Positions 7,001 through 15,914 of a stretch of 24,979 bases of DNA are shown here, in pieces. The notes beneath the pieces were generated by a model, which worked only from the letters and a program-made list of their open reading frames with translations, made no database searches and was not told where the DNA came from. The position numbers were made by a program, and so were the translations under genes. Source of the stretch: Streptomyces regalis (GTDB taxonomy: Bacteria > Actinomycetota > Actinomycetes > Streptomycetales > Streptomycetaceae). The stretch is from the NCBI RefSeq assembly GCF_001509475.1, contig NZ_LLZG01000026.1:1-24979 (forward strand), written 5' to 3'. Numbering within the stretch: position 1 is the first letter of the stretch; every line of letters starts with the position of its first letter.

Positions 7001-9301
7001 GTGGGAAGAGTCACGGGAAGACGGCAGACAGGAAGGGCCCGGGTGCGCCGCGCCGCGATCTCGGTGCTGGGCGGCACCGCGGTGTTCGTGTCCCTGTTGG
7101 CACCGGCCGGTCAGGATCCGGTGCCTGCGGCGGACTCCGAACCGGTGTTCCCGGCGGTCGACTACGCGGTGGCCGTGGACGAGTCGGCCAGCCTCGCGCC
7201 CGAGGACATGAAGGCCGAGAAGGCCGCCGCCAAGCGGATCGCGCTGGGCGACGTCTCCTCGTCCTCGCGGGTCACAGTGTTCGGCTTCGCCGCCGCCGAG
7301 AAGGCCGGCCAGCGCGTGGTGGACCCGGTGTGCGCGCGCACCACGCTGAACGCGGCGGGCCGCGAGGAGGTCGGCAGTTGCGTGGACGAGCTGCGCAGCC
7401 GCAAGAAGAACGAGGGCACCGGCACCGACCTGCCGACCGCCATCCGGCAGGGCGTGGACGACCTGACCGACGGTTCCGACGCCTCGGTGCCCCGGGTGCT
7501 GTTCCTGCTGACCGACGGGAAGATGGACGTCGAGGACAGCTTCAAGTACGGCGATCGCGCGCACCGCAAGGCCGAGGGTGAACGGCAGTTGAAGCTGGCG
7601 CTGGAGGAAGCCGCCGCGCAGAACGTCCAGATCTGGCCGCTGGGCTTCGGGCCCGACCCGGACAAGAAGCAGCTCGACCAGATCGCCGCCGGCGGCTACC
7701 AGAAGGGCTGCGTCGAGCTGCCCTCCGCGACTCCCAGGGCCCACAAGGTCGACGGGGCCAAGGACGTCGGCACCACCCTGGAGAAGATCTTCGCCGCCGC
7801 CCACTGCCTGCGCCACGAGGAGGGCCCCAGCAAGCGGCCGCCGGCCACCCTGGAGATCGGCATCTCCCCGCTGGCCACCGTCGGCAGCATCGTCGTCGAC
7901 AAGGGCGACCCCAAGGTGAAGATCACCTACATCGACCCGGCCGGCGACAAGGTCCCGGCCACCTCCGGGACGTACAAGAACTCCCGGTTCGAGCTGGCGG
8001 GCGGCTCCGGCACCGTCGAGGCGCTGAAGATCGTCGACCCGTTGCCCGGCATCTGGAAGGTGAAGGCCGAGGCCCCGGAGGGCCACCGCTCGCTGCCCGT
8101 CGCCGTCAGCGTGCTGTGGCAGGGCGAGCTGCGCGGCGCCATCACCATGGACCCGCCCTCACCGCAGGCCGGTGAGAAGGTCACGGTGACCATGCGGCTG
8201 CAGACGCGCGAGGGCTACGAGATCAAGGACCCGCGCGACTACGAGGGGCTGCGCGTACGCAGCGAGCTGACCGGGGACGGCTTCTCCCCGCTCGCGCTCG
8301 ACCTCGCGGACAACGGCAAGGGGCCCGACCCCGACGCGAGCGACGGCTCCTTCACCGGCACCGTGACCATCCCCGAGGACGCCGACGGGGCGCTGACGGT
8401 GAGCGCCACGCTGACCGCCTCGGGGCTGAGCGCCGACACGCGCAGCGAGACCGGCGAGGTCGCGCCCGGCGAACTGCCCGTCAGGGCACCGGTCGAACTG
8501 CCCGACGGCGACACCCACCCCGGCGGCACGGTCACCGGCACGCTGGACGTCAGCAACACCTCCGACGCCCCGCACACCCTGCGGCTGTCCGTCGCCGATG
8601 TGAAGGACGGGCTGCTCTCCGTCGAGCCGAACGAGATCACTCTCAAGCCCGGTGAGCAGGGCACCCGGAAGGTCACGGTCAAGGTCTCCCCCGAGGGCGC
8701 CTTCGGTGACCGCCTCGGCGACGGCCTTGACCTCTCCGGCACCTTCACCGTCGTCGACACCACCGACGACGACCGGACGCTGGAACGCGCCCCGGTCTCG
8801 GTGCGGGTCACGCCGGAGCCCGGGATCTGGGAGAAGTACTGGTGGGCGTTCGTGTCCGGCGCCGTCGCGATCGGGCTGGCCGCCGCGGCGGTCGTCGCCT
8901 GGCTGGGGCTGCGCAGGCGCCGGCGGGACCCGTTCGGGCTGGTGCTGCAGCTGGTCTCCGAGGACGGCACCGTCCTGGGCGAGCACAAGGCGGGACACGG
9001 CAACAACAAGCAGTGGTACGAGTTCGCCGTCGCCGAGGCCCATCGCAGCCCGCGTATCGAGAAGCGCGCGCACGGCCCGTACGCGGTCCGGCGCAGCCGT
9101 GAGGGCGGAGCGGTGGTGCGCAAGGGCGGCAACCGGATCGCGCTGCCCGTCCGCGGCCAGGTCCAGCTGACCGACACGCTGAGCCTCACCCTCGGCGGGA
9201 CCGCCGGTCCGGGGCCCCGCCCGCCGCAGGGCGCCTTCGCGGGTCGCGGCGACCAGGGGCCCCCGAGCCAAGGCGGCAGTCCCTACGACGAGTTCCTGTG
9301 A
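7001..9301 (+). CDS. Secreted, membrane-anchored vWA-domain protein
   Basis: This is a 766-residue protein. Residues 1-18 are Arg-rich and 19-36 hydrophobic, forming a signal peptide or anchor. A von Willebrand factor A domain covers about 50-270. Its metal-ion-dependent adhesion site is readable as DESAS (60-64), Thr in GTGTDL (139-144) and Asp in LLTDGK (169-174). Beta-rich Ig-like segments follow to about 605. A single membrane helix lies at about 614-636, followed by RRRRR and a cytoplasmic tail of about 130 residues. The vWA part is thus predicted outside the membrane and the tail inside. GTG 7001 has AAGGGGA just upstream. Its neighbours are a Pycsar-type effector and a tubulin-like GTPase. 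In related systems vWA proteins pair with ATPases or GTPases as regulators; binding to a surface ligand is another option. Confidence 0.88.
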   Translation: MGRVTGRRQTGRARVRRAAISVLGGTAVFVSLLAPAGQDPVPAADSEPVFPAVDYAVAVDESASLAPEDMKAEKAAAKRIALGDVSSSSRVTVFGFAAAEKAGQRVVDPVCARTTLNAAGREEVGSCVDELRSRKKNEGTGTDLPTAIRQGVDDLTDGSDASVPRVLFLLTDGKMDVEDSFKYGDRAHRKAEGERQLKLALEEAAAQNVQIWPLGFGPDPDKKQLDQIAAGGYQKGCVELPSATPRAHKVDGAKDVGTTLEKIFAAAHCLRHEEGPSKRPPATLEIGISPLATVGSIVVDKGDPKVKITYIDPAGDKVPATSGTYKNSRFELAGGSGTVEALKIVDPLPGIWKVKAEAPEGHRSLPVAVSVLWQGELRGAITMDPPSPQAGEKVTVTMRLQTREGYEIKDPRDYEGLRVRSELTGDGFSPLALDLADNGKGPDPDASDGSFTGTVTIPEDADGALTVSATLTASGLSADTRSETGEVAPGELPVRAPVELPDGDTHPGGTVTGTLDVSNTSDAPHTLRLSVADVKDGLLSVEPNEITLKPGEQGTRKVTVKVSPEGAFGDRLGDGLDLSGTFTVVDTTDDDRTLERAPVSVRVTPEPGIWEKYWWAFVSGAVAIGLAAAAVVAWLGLRRRRRDPFGLVLQLVSEDGTVLGEHKAGHGNNKQWYEFAVAEAHRSPRIEKRAHGPYAVRRSREGGAVVRKGGNRIALPVRGQVQLTDTLSLTLGGTAGPGPRPPQGAFAGRGDQGPPSQGGSPYDEFL

Positions 9302-9356
9302 CACGCGGGGCGGGCCGGACACATCACCGCCGGCCTGCCCCCGCGCACCGCACAAG

Positions 9357-9397
9357 CACCACATCGCACCGCACACATCGCACCACATCGCACCGCA
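9357..9397 (+). repeat. Direct repeats in the spacer before the tubulin-like gene
   Basis: The 17-mer CACCACATCGCACCGCA occurs exactly at 9357-9373 and 9381-9397, and its core ACATCGCACC occurs three times (9361, 9375, 9385). The 185-base spacer is A/C-rich in this part, like the one in front of the vWA gene. It could be a protein-binding array or an unstructured leader; no promoter is evident. Confidence 0.75.
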
Positions 9398-9486
9398 GCG
9401 CCGACGCGGCCGTCCCGCCGCGCGGCACCACAGACGTACCGAGCACGAACCGGCGGCCGCGTCGGCCGTGAAGCGGGGAGGAAACC

Positions 9487-12400
9487 ATGAAGATCTTCCA
9501 GCCGATGCTTTTCGTCGGCCTGGGCGGCACCGGAGGTCTGGTCGGCGCCGAGCTGGAACGCAGACTGCGCGCCGAGCTGTGCGGTCCGGACGGCATGGCG
9601 CTCAGCCGGCAGAGCGGCCATGCCCCGTTCCAGCTGCCCGACTGCCTGCAGTTCGTGTACGCGGACTACAGCGAGAGCGATCTGCAGCGGCTGCCGCAGT
9701 TCAACGTGGACCCGTCCCTGCGGGCCGCGTACGCCCGTACCTCCCGGGCCACCCACGACCTGCTGCCGAACTTCGACGCCTCCCCCGAAGTGACCAAGAT
9801 GCTCCGGGCGGTCCTGCGCGACGAGGTCGCCGACTGGCTGCCGCCGCGCATCGACGAGCCCAAGGTCACGCCGCTGCACGCCGGCGCGGGCCAGCTGCCG
9901 ACCGTCGGCCGGGCCGCCCTGTTCGCCACCCTCCGGCACAGCCTCGCCCCTGTACTTGAGCCGCTGCTCCAGGCGATCGACGCGATCGCCAAGTCGGCGG
10001 GCGAGCTCAGCGAACTGGGCGGCGGCAAGGTCAACGGCTGTGACGTGTTCGTCGCCTTCTCGGTGGCCGGCGGCACCGGCGCCGGCATCTTCCTGGACTA
10101 CCTGCACCTCATCAACCACGCCTTCCAGCTGCGCCGCTTCGACGGCGTGAAGATCTACCCGCTGGTCGTCATGCCGTCGTCGTTCTCATCCGCGACCGGT
10201 GGCGGACGGGAGGCGGAACTCAACGCGGCCCGGGCGCTGGTCGACCTGTTCCGGCTGGTGGACACGCAGAACGCACCCTCGGAGGGCCACGAGATCGGCG
10301 ATCTCGACCAGGAGCTCGGGCTCGGCATCCGCTACCCGGGCGCGACGCCGATCCGGCTGCGCACCGGCATCCTGCCCACGGCGTTCCTGTTCAGCCCGAC
10401 CGCCGGCATCCGCGCCGACGACCTGCGCCGCTCCATCGTCTCCCTGGTGATGTCGCTGATCGGCACCGAGCTCGGCGACGGCAGCTCCCGGGGCCGGAAG
10501 CTGGCGGCCGACGACGACTTCCAGACCTTCGCCGCGAGCTTCATCAACCGGGGCGTGCAGCGCAGCGCCGTGTCCCCGACCGGGATCGGCCGGCAGGGCG
10601 TGTCCACCAGCCTGGTCGCCTCCATGACCGCGCCGATGGACCAGCTCGCCGACCTGGTGGCCGGACGGCTGCTGCGGCTCGCAGTCACCGACCTCGTGGA
10701 GCTGCCGCGTGCGGAGCTGCGGGGCGGGGCGGTGCCGATGATCCGGCAGCTGTTCGCCGACTCCAACCTCGAAGAGCTTTGGGAACGCAGGCAGTTGCCG
10801 GTGCCGGAGCCCGATCCGCTGCCACGCGGCGGCCGCACCATCGAGCAGGCGCTGGGCGAGCGCATCGCGGACATGCAGCGGCTGCTGTCCGACCTGCGGG
10901 CCGAGGCGGACCGCGCCGCCATCGCGATGGCCGACCGGTTCGCCCCGCGCCCCGCCATCGACAAACTGCTGCAGAGCGTCGACCCGTTCCTCGCCGAACG
11001 CATCGTCCGAGGCGTCCCCGGCAGCGACGAACCGATCGCCAAGCTCGGCTTCCTCGGCATGCTCGACAACCGCGCCCGCAATCCGCAGCGCCCGCCCGGG
11101 GTGACCGAGCAGCCGCCGAAGATCCCCCGCATCAAGGGCCAGTTGGGCGGCCTGGCACCGGCCCGCTGGGGCGACGACGACGTACAGGCGGCCATCCAGG
11201 AGCAGGACGCCTGGTACCAGTGGCGCTGCCGGACGGTGTGGCACGAGGCCTGGCGCGATCAGCAACAGCACTGGCAGCCGCACGCCGACGCGGCCGGGGC
11301 CGACCTCGCACGCCTGGTGAACGCCTTCCGCCGGCACAGCGACCAGGAGCGCAAGACCGCCGAGCAGAAGGGCCGCGAGCTGTACGAGGACCGCACGGGC
11401 ATCTCGTATCTGCTGCCGCCGCAGCGCAGCCTCCGGCACTTCTACGAGGACGTCGTCGACCGGCTGGTCCGCCGGGAGGGACTGCGGGAGCAGGACGACG
11501 AGGCGGACCTGCTGCTCAAGCTGGTCGACGGCGACACCTGGCGCCAGGTCCACGCGATCAGCCGGCGCGACCCGGAGCGCGCGGTGGCCCGCGTCAAGGG
11601 CCAGCTGGAGGCCCGGATCACCCGGCTGTTCGCCGAGAGCGGGGCGCATCTGGAGGAGCGGCCGCTGCTGCCGTCCATGGGCACGCTGCTGGCCGCGGCG
11701 GCGGGGGACGCGGACGCCAAGGACCAGGTCAGCAAGGAGGCGCTCGACCTGTTCGGCCGGAAGCTGACCGGTCTGCTGCCGGTCGGGTTCACCCCCGAGG
11801 GCACCGGGCTGCTACGGGTCCTGGTGACCCACCCGCGGGTGCAGGCCGTGGACGAGGTGAAGGAGTTCCTCGGCAAGAAGCTCCGGCTGCCCTCGGACGC
11901 GAAGAACTCCGTGGAGTACCGGGGCGTGGAGAGCGACTCGATCACCGTGGTCCTCTTCCGCAGCGAGATGAGCCTCACCCAGGTGCCCGAGGCCCGCAAG
12001 GTGCTGCGCCAGTGGGCCCGCGCGAAGGACAACGAGCAGGCCCAGGACGTGCTGCGGTGGCGGCAGCGGCTCGGCTACCGGGACAGCTGGATGGTGAGCA
12101 GCGAGGAGGACCGGCGGGTCATTCTGCACCGCCTCCTGTACTGCATGTGGAACGGCCAGGTGGACGTGGTGGACGGCGACCCGGCGTCGCCAGACCGGGT
12201 CCGCCTGCGGCTGTCCCCCGAGAAGGGCACGGACATCCCCGGCGTCCGACTGCGGCTGGGGGACTACCCCGGGGGCGTGTCGAGCTGGGCCGAGCTGCTG
12301 CGCTCGTACGAACGCTGGACGGTGCTCGACGACGAGCGGATCGTCGAGGACTACTGCCGCGAGCTGATGCGGGCCCAGCCGCTGGGCCTGGCCCGGGCCG

Positions 12401-13068
12401 GCAGCGAACCGCATCCGCTCTTCGTCGACCTGGTCGAGAAGGTCGCCCCGCGCCAGCTGGAGCTGCTCACCGAGCGCCGGGAGCGGGGCGGCGAGCGGGT
12501 CGAGGGCTGGGTACGCCCGCTGTGGGAGTTCTGGGCGGAGACCCTCCCGGCCGCGCTGGACACCCAGTTCGGCGACCAGCGCGCCGTCCAGCCGACTCTG
12601 CGCGACCTGCTGGAACACGTCCGCGGCGGCACACCGGACCGCCCTCGCGGCCGTGCGGGCCTGAACGAACCCCGGCGCCCCGCACCGGACGACGACGACT
12701 GGGGGACCGCGCCGGTCACCCCGCGCGGCGGCGGTTACGACGACTACGACAAGCCGTACGGCAGCGAACGCGGCGAGGAGGACCGGGAGAGCCGCGACGG
12801 CTGGGACACCCGCCGCGACAGCGGCACCGGCGCCCGCACCGACAGCCGCCGCGACGACTACGGCGCCTACGACAGGCCCGACCCCGACAGGCCCGACCCC
12901 GACAGGGCCGGCCCGGACAGGGCAGAGCGCGGCGAGGCGTACGACGCCTACGACGACCGGAGCCGGTTCTCCGAGCGGGACGGCGGCGTCCCGCCGCGGC
13001 CGCCGTGGGACGACGACGAGCCCCGCGACACCGGCCGCCGCGCCCCCTGGGACGGTGACGCGCAGTGA
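9487..13068 (+). CDS. Large bacterial tubulin-like GTPase
   Basis: This is a 1193-residue cytoplasmic protein of the bacterial tubulin-like type (Pfam Tubulin_2 kind), far longer than FtsZ. The N-terminal nucleotide-binding loop is VGLGGTGG (10-17). The tubulin/FtsZ signature loop appears as AGGTGAG (194-200) after a hydrophobic strand (DVFVAFSV). The fold should occupy the first 450 residues or so. The long helical remainder (about 450-1050) is Arg/Glu-rich and unassigned. The last 130 residues are disordered, with YDDYD, YDAYDD and DRPDP repeats. ATG 9487 has GGGGAGGA four bases upstream. Its stop overlaps the next start in a GTGA. It may polymerise or act as a GTP-dependent scaffold with the GTPase and GAP1-type proteins downstream; that is inferred from the neighbourhood. 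Confidence 0.87.
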   Translation: MKIFQPMLFVGLGGTGGLVGAELERRLRAELCGPDGMALSRQSGHAPFQLPDCLQFVYADYSESDLQRLPQFNVDPSLRAAYARTSRATHDLLPNFDASPEVTKMLRAVLRDEVADWLPPRIDEPKVTPLHAGAGQLPTVGRAALFATLRHSLAPVLEPLLQAIDAIAKSAGELSELGGGKVNGCDVFVAFSVAGGTGAGIFLDYLHLINHAFQLRRFDGVKIYPLVVMPSSFSSATGGGREAELNAARALVDLFRLVDTQNAPSEGHEIGDLDQELGLGIRYPGATPIRLRTGILPTAFLFSPTAGIRADDLRRSIVSLVMSLIGTELGDGSSRGRKLAADDDFQTFAASFINRGVQRSAVSPTGIGRQGVSTSLVASMTAPMDQLADLVAGRLLRLAVTDLVELPRAELRGGAVPMIRQLFADSNLEELWERRQLPVPEPDPLPRGGRTIEQALGERIADMQRLLSDLRAEADRAAIAMADRFAPRPAIDKLLQSVDPFLAERIVRGVPGSDEPIAKLGFLGMLDNRARNPQRPPGVTEQPPKIPRIKGQLGGLAPARWGDDDVQAAIQEQDAWYQWRCRTVWHEAWRDQQQHWQPHADAAGADLARLVNAFRRHSDQERKTAEQKGRELYEDRTGISYLLPPQRSLRHFYEDVVDRLVRREGLREQDDEADLLLKLVDGDTWRQVHAISRRDPERAVARVKGQLEARITRLFAESGAHLEERPLLPSMGTLLAAAAGDADAKDQVSKEALDLFGRKLTGLLPVGFTPEGTGLLRVLVTHPRVQAVDEVKEFLGKKLRLPSDAKNSVEYRGVESDSITVVLFRSEMSLTQVPEARKVLRQWARAKDNEQAQDVLRWRQRLGYRDSWMVSSEEDRRVILHRLLYCMWNGQVDVVDGDPASPDRVRLRLSPEKGTDIPGVRLRLGDYPGGVSSWAELLRSYERWTVLDDERIVEDYCRELMRAQPLGLARAGSEPHPLFVDLVEKVAPRQLELLTERRERGGERVEGWVRPLWEFWAETLPAALDTQFGDQRAVQPTLRDLLEHVRGGTPDRPRGRAGLNEPRRPAPDDDDWGTAPVTPRGGGYDDYDKPYGSERGEEDRESRDGWDTRRDSGTGARTDSRRDDYGAYDRPDPDRPDPDRAGPDRAERGEAYDAYDDRSRFSERDGGVPPRPPWDDDEPRDTGRRAPWDGDAQ
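12871..12930 (+). repeat. 15-base tandem repeat in the tubulin-like gene tail
   Basis: Four consecutive 15-base units start with GACAGG. The first two are identical (GACAGGCCCGACCCC) and the next two are diverged. They encode DRPDP, DRPDP, DRAGP and DRAER in the disordered C-terminal tail, a likely site of length variation between strains. Confidence 0.85.
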
Positions 13069-15914
13069 GCCGGTCGCAGGACTTCAGTACGGTCATCCAT
13101 CTGGACCTGCGTGCCGGGGCCGCGGCGCTGCACAGTCCGTCGGCCCTGCGGGCCAGGGTCGCCCAGGAGTTGGGCCGGGCCGGGCTGCCGGAGCCGGACG
13201 AACCGCTGTTCCTGGTGGTCGACACCCCGGCCGGGCTCACCGACCACCAGCTGCAGTACGAGCTGCTCACCGGCTACCGGGCGGTGAGCGAGGTCAGGCT
13301 GCTGGTGCTGCTGGTGGGCAGCGCGCCGGGCGCGTTCGCCGGGGCGGAGGGCGGCTTCCAGCCCGACCGCCGACTGCTGCGGCCCTCGGTGCTGCGGGCC
13401 TCGGGCACCGCGCTGCTGTGGGCCGGCGATCTGCGCTCCGCCCGCACCGCGCTGGAGCAGCCCGAGCCCGACGACCCGGACGCGCTGGCGGTCCTGGTGG
13501 ACGTGCTGTCGGTCCCGGACGTCTACCTCGAGGTGCTGGACCGCATCCAGTCGCTGCCCGAGGCCGTCGCCGCACCCGGCGTACGGCTGCTGGAGCAGGA
13601 CCTGCCGCCGGAGGTGCGCGACCGGGCCTGGCGCGACGCGCTCACCCGGTTCGCCGGCGAGGACACCGAACTGGCCCCGGACGTGCTGCTGACCACCTCG
13701 TCCGGAGCCGATCTGCCGGAGCCGCTGCGCGTCCTGGTCGCGGGCCGGGGCGGCCGGGACCTGGGGCACCGGGAACCCGGCGGGGTGGCCGACGAGGCCT
13801 ACCGCGCCTGTGCGGACGTCCTCGACTACGCCGACGAGGCGCTGGCCGGGCTGCGGACCCTGCCCGGCCTGCTGCGGGCCTCCCGACGGGAGGCGTTCGA
13901 GGCGGACGTCGACCAGGCGCGCGAGGCGCTCGACAACTACCGGGACCTCGTCACCACGGCCCTGCGCAGCGGCGGCGGCAGCGCACCGTCGGCCGCCGAG
14001 TCGGCGACCCGCCTCGCGGCCCTCGGGCTGCGGGTGCCGTCGGCCGAGGGCATGGGCGAGCGGATCGGCGAGGGGCTGCGGGAGTTCGCCCACAAACTGC
14101 TGGGCCAGCAGCTCGCCCTGCGGTCGGTGGCCCAGCGCTTCACCGGTCTGGCCGGGCGGGTGGAGCCGGTACCCGGCTCGGCACTGCTGCCGAAGCTCAC
14201 CCCCCACTCCGCCGAGGCCGTGGCCCGGCAGACGGGTGCGGCGGGCACGGCCGGCGCCGAGGTCCCCGGCGGTCCGGTGGCCGGTCCCCTGGCGGCGGCC
14301 GGGGCGGGGCTGCTCGGTGCGCTGTGGTCGGGGCCCTACCTCGCGCTGGCGGTCGTCGTACCGCTGCTGTTCGTCGGGATGGCGGTGCTCGGGTCGGCCC
14401 GGCTGAAGGGCGCGGGACGCCCGGGCCCCTGGGGCGTGGCCCCCACGGTCGCGGCGGTCGTCGGCACGGCGGTCGGAGCAGCGGTGGGGTACGCGACCGA
14501 TTCGCCGGTCTGGGTGGGCACCATCGGGCTGCTGATCGCCCTCGGCGTCGCGGAGGAGACGGTCCGCCGGCTCTGGCGCGCGGCGGCCGCCGCCTGGGCC
14601 CCGGGCCACGCAACCGCCGTACTGCGCCGGGCACTTGAGGGCCTTGACGCGCTGCTGGCCGAGGCGGTCCGGGAGCACTGGGCCGTCGAGGAGCGGCTGT
14701 ACTGCGCCGACGCCGCCCGTTCCGTCGCCGGCATGCTGCGGGCGACGGCGGCCGCCGCGGAGGCCGAGGCGGAGCCCGAGCAGGAGCGCCTCGTGACTGC
14801 CGGGGTGTCCACGGGCTTCGGTGCGTCCGGCGCCGGGACGTCCGCCGAGGACGACTGGCTCGTCGACGACACGGACCTGGAGCCGGACGACGCCCTCGCC
14901 GACTCCGACGACGGCGACTGGGCGAGCATGTACGCCTGGGAGGACGAGCCGACGGAAGAGGAGAAGGGGAAGGGGAAGGGGAAGGAGAGGGAGCCGGGCA
15001 GGGAAAGCGGCAACCCCCCAAGTGGGCGGCGTGGCAAGGGAGTTGTGCCGCGCTGGCTGGAGCGGGAGAGCGGGGAGGGCGGGCCCGAGCTGGTCGCCAC
15101 CCTGTCCGCCGACCTGACCGACGCGGCGCTGGAGGCGATGAAGCACTACTGGGGTGCCGTCGAGCGTGGCCAGGCCGGTGCCCGCGCCGTCCTGCGCACC
15201 GAGGAACGGGTCCGCGAGCTGCTGTCGACGGCCCGCCATCACCTCCAGCACAACGGAGTGCTGGCCCCGCCCCCGTTCGCCGCCCCGCGCCGCGTCCGCG
15301 CCACCTCGGCGAGCCTGCTCGGCACCGATCCGCAGGGACCTGCCGAACTGGTCGGCGCGGAGGCCGACCGGCAGGCAGTGGTGCAGCTGTCCACACCGGA
15401 ACAGGGCACGCTGCTCAGCCGCGACCCGGCGGCCGCGGTGTGGCTCCGGTTCGCCCCGAGGGCCGTACGCGACGAGGTCGAGAAGGCCTGGCGGACGAGC
15501 GGCTCGGTCCACCCGGAGGACGTCCTGTGGACGTCGTCGGGCCGGTACGCCGGCCTGGTGCGCCTCACCCCGCTGCGCATGGGCGTGGTGAACACCGTCC
15601 GCCCCCGGCACGGCTCCGGGACGGACGGGACGGACACGGACGCGGGCATGGACAGGGGCATGGACAGGGACGACGGGACGGACACGTACGGCACGACGGA
15701 CACGTACGACCGGACAGAGCCGTACGAGCGGGCGGAGCCCTACGACCGGCCCGACCGGCCCGACCGGCCCGGCCAAGGCGAGCCCGCGAACCCGTACGAA
15801 CGGACCGCCTCGTACGAGCCGACGGCGTCGTACGACCGGACGGACTCGGACGACTGGCTGAGCTCGGGCGACTGGACGCAGAGCGACGACCGAGGGGACG
15901 GCGACCGCTGGTGA
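13065..15914 (+). CDS. Large membrane protein of unknown function in the GTPase operon
   Basis: This is a 949-residue protein that I do not recognise. The N-terminal part (about 1-200) has alternating hydrophobic strands (LFLVVDTP, VRLLVLLVG, ALLWAGD) like a Rossmann-type domain. A helical section follows to about 390. Three to four membrane helices lie between residues 409 and 500 (for example YLALAVVVPLLFVGMAVLG). Helices, an acidic linker (about 595-640) and a KGKGKGKE run come next. A compact region at about 740-845 precedes a disordered tail rich in YDR, EPY and DRP motifs. The GTG start at 13065 overlaps the tubulin-like stop, and its own stop overlaps the next GTG, so it is translationally coupled on both sides. 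This points to a fixed stoichiometric role, perhaps as the membrane platform of the complex. Confidence 0.8.
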   Translation: MSRSQDFSTVIHLDLRAGAAALHSPSALRARVAQELGRAGLPEPDEPLFLVVDTPAGLTDHQLQYELLTGYRAVSEVRLLVLLVGSAPGAFAGAEGGFQPDRRLLRPSVLRASGTALLWAGDLRSARTALEQPEPDDPDALAVLVDVLSVPDVYLEVLDRIQSLPEAVAAPGVRLLEQDLPPEVRDRAWRDALTRFAGEDTELAPDVLLTTSSGADLPEPLRVLVAGRGGRDLGHREPGGVADEAYRACADVLDYADEALAGLRTLPGLLRASRREAFEADVDQAREALDNYRDLVTTALRSGGGSAPSAAESATRLAALGLRVPSAEGMGERIGEGLREFAHKLLGQQLALRSVAQRFTGLAGRVEPVPGSALLPKLTPHSAEAVARQTGAAGTAGAEVPGGPVAGPLAAAGAGLLGALWSGPYLALAVVVPLLFVGMAVLGSARLKGAGRPGPWGVAPTVAAVVGTAVGAAVGYATDSPVWVGTIGLLIALGVAEETVRRLWRAAAAAWAPGHATAVLRRALEGLDALLAEAVREHWAVEERLYCADAARSVAGMLRATAAAAEAEAEPEQERLVTAGVSTGFGASGAGTSAEDDWLVDDTDLEPDDALADSDDGDWASMYAWEDEPTEEEKGKGKGKEREPGRESGNPPSGRRGKGVVPRWLERESGEGGPELVATLSADLTDAALEAMKHYWGAVERGQAGARAVLRTEERVRELLSTARHHLQHNGVLAPPPFAAPRRVRATSASLLGTDPQGPAELVGAEADRQAVVQLSTPEQGTLLSRDPAAAVWLRFAPRAVRDEVEKAWRTSGSVHPEDVLWTSSGRYAGLVRLTPLRMGVVNTVRPRHGSGTDGTDTDAGMDRGMDRDDGTDTYGTTDTYDRTEPYERAEPYDRPDRPDRPGQGEPANPYERTASYEPTASYDRTDSDDWLSSGDWTQSDDRGDGDRW
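14954..14993 (+). repeat. 40-base polypurine tract with GGGGAA repeats
   Basis: An uninterrupted purine run inside the 949-residue membrane-protein gene contains three adjacent GGGGAA hexamers (14966-14983) and encodes KGKGKGKE. Such simple repeats are prone to slippage, and a change of one hexamer would keep the reading frame. Confidence 0.85.

Noticed and set aside
9357..9397. CRISPR-like appearance of the repeated spacer
   Set aside because: The repeats are too short and closely spaced, with no unique spacers of regular length and no cas genes.
12948..15776. 942-residue open frame on the minus strand
   Set aside because: It lies wholly antisense to the 949-residue gene and its neighbour, its translation is Gly/Arg/Val-rich low complexity, and long antisense frames are usual at this GC content.
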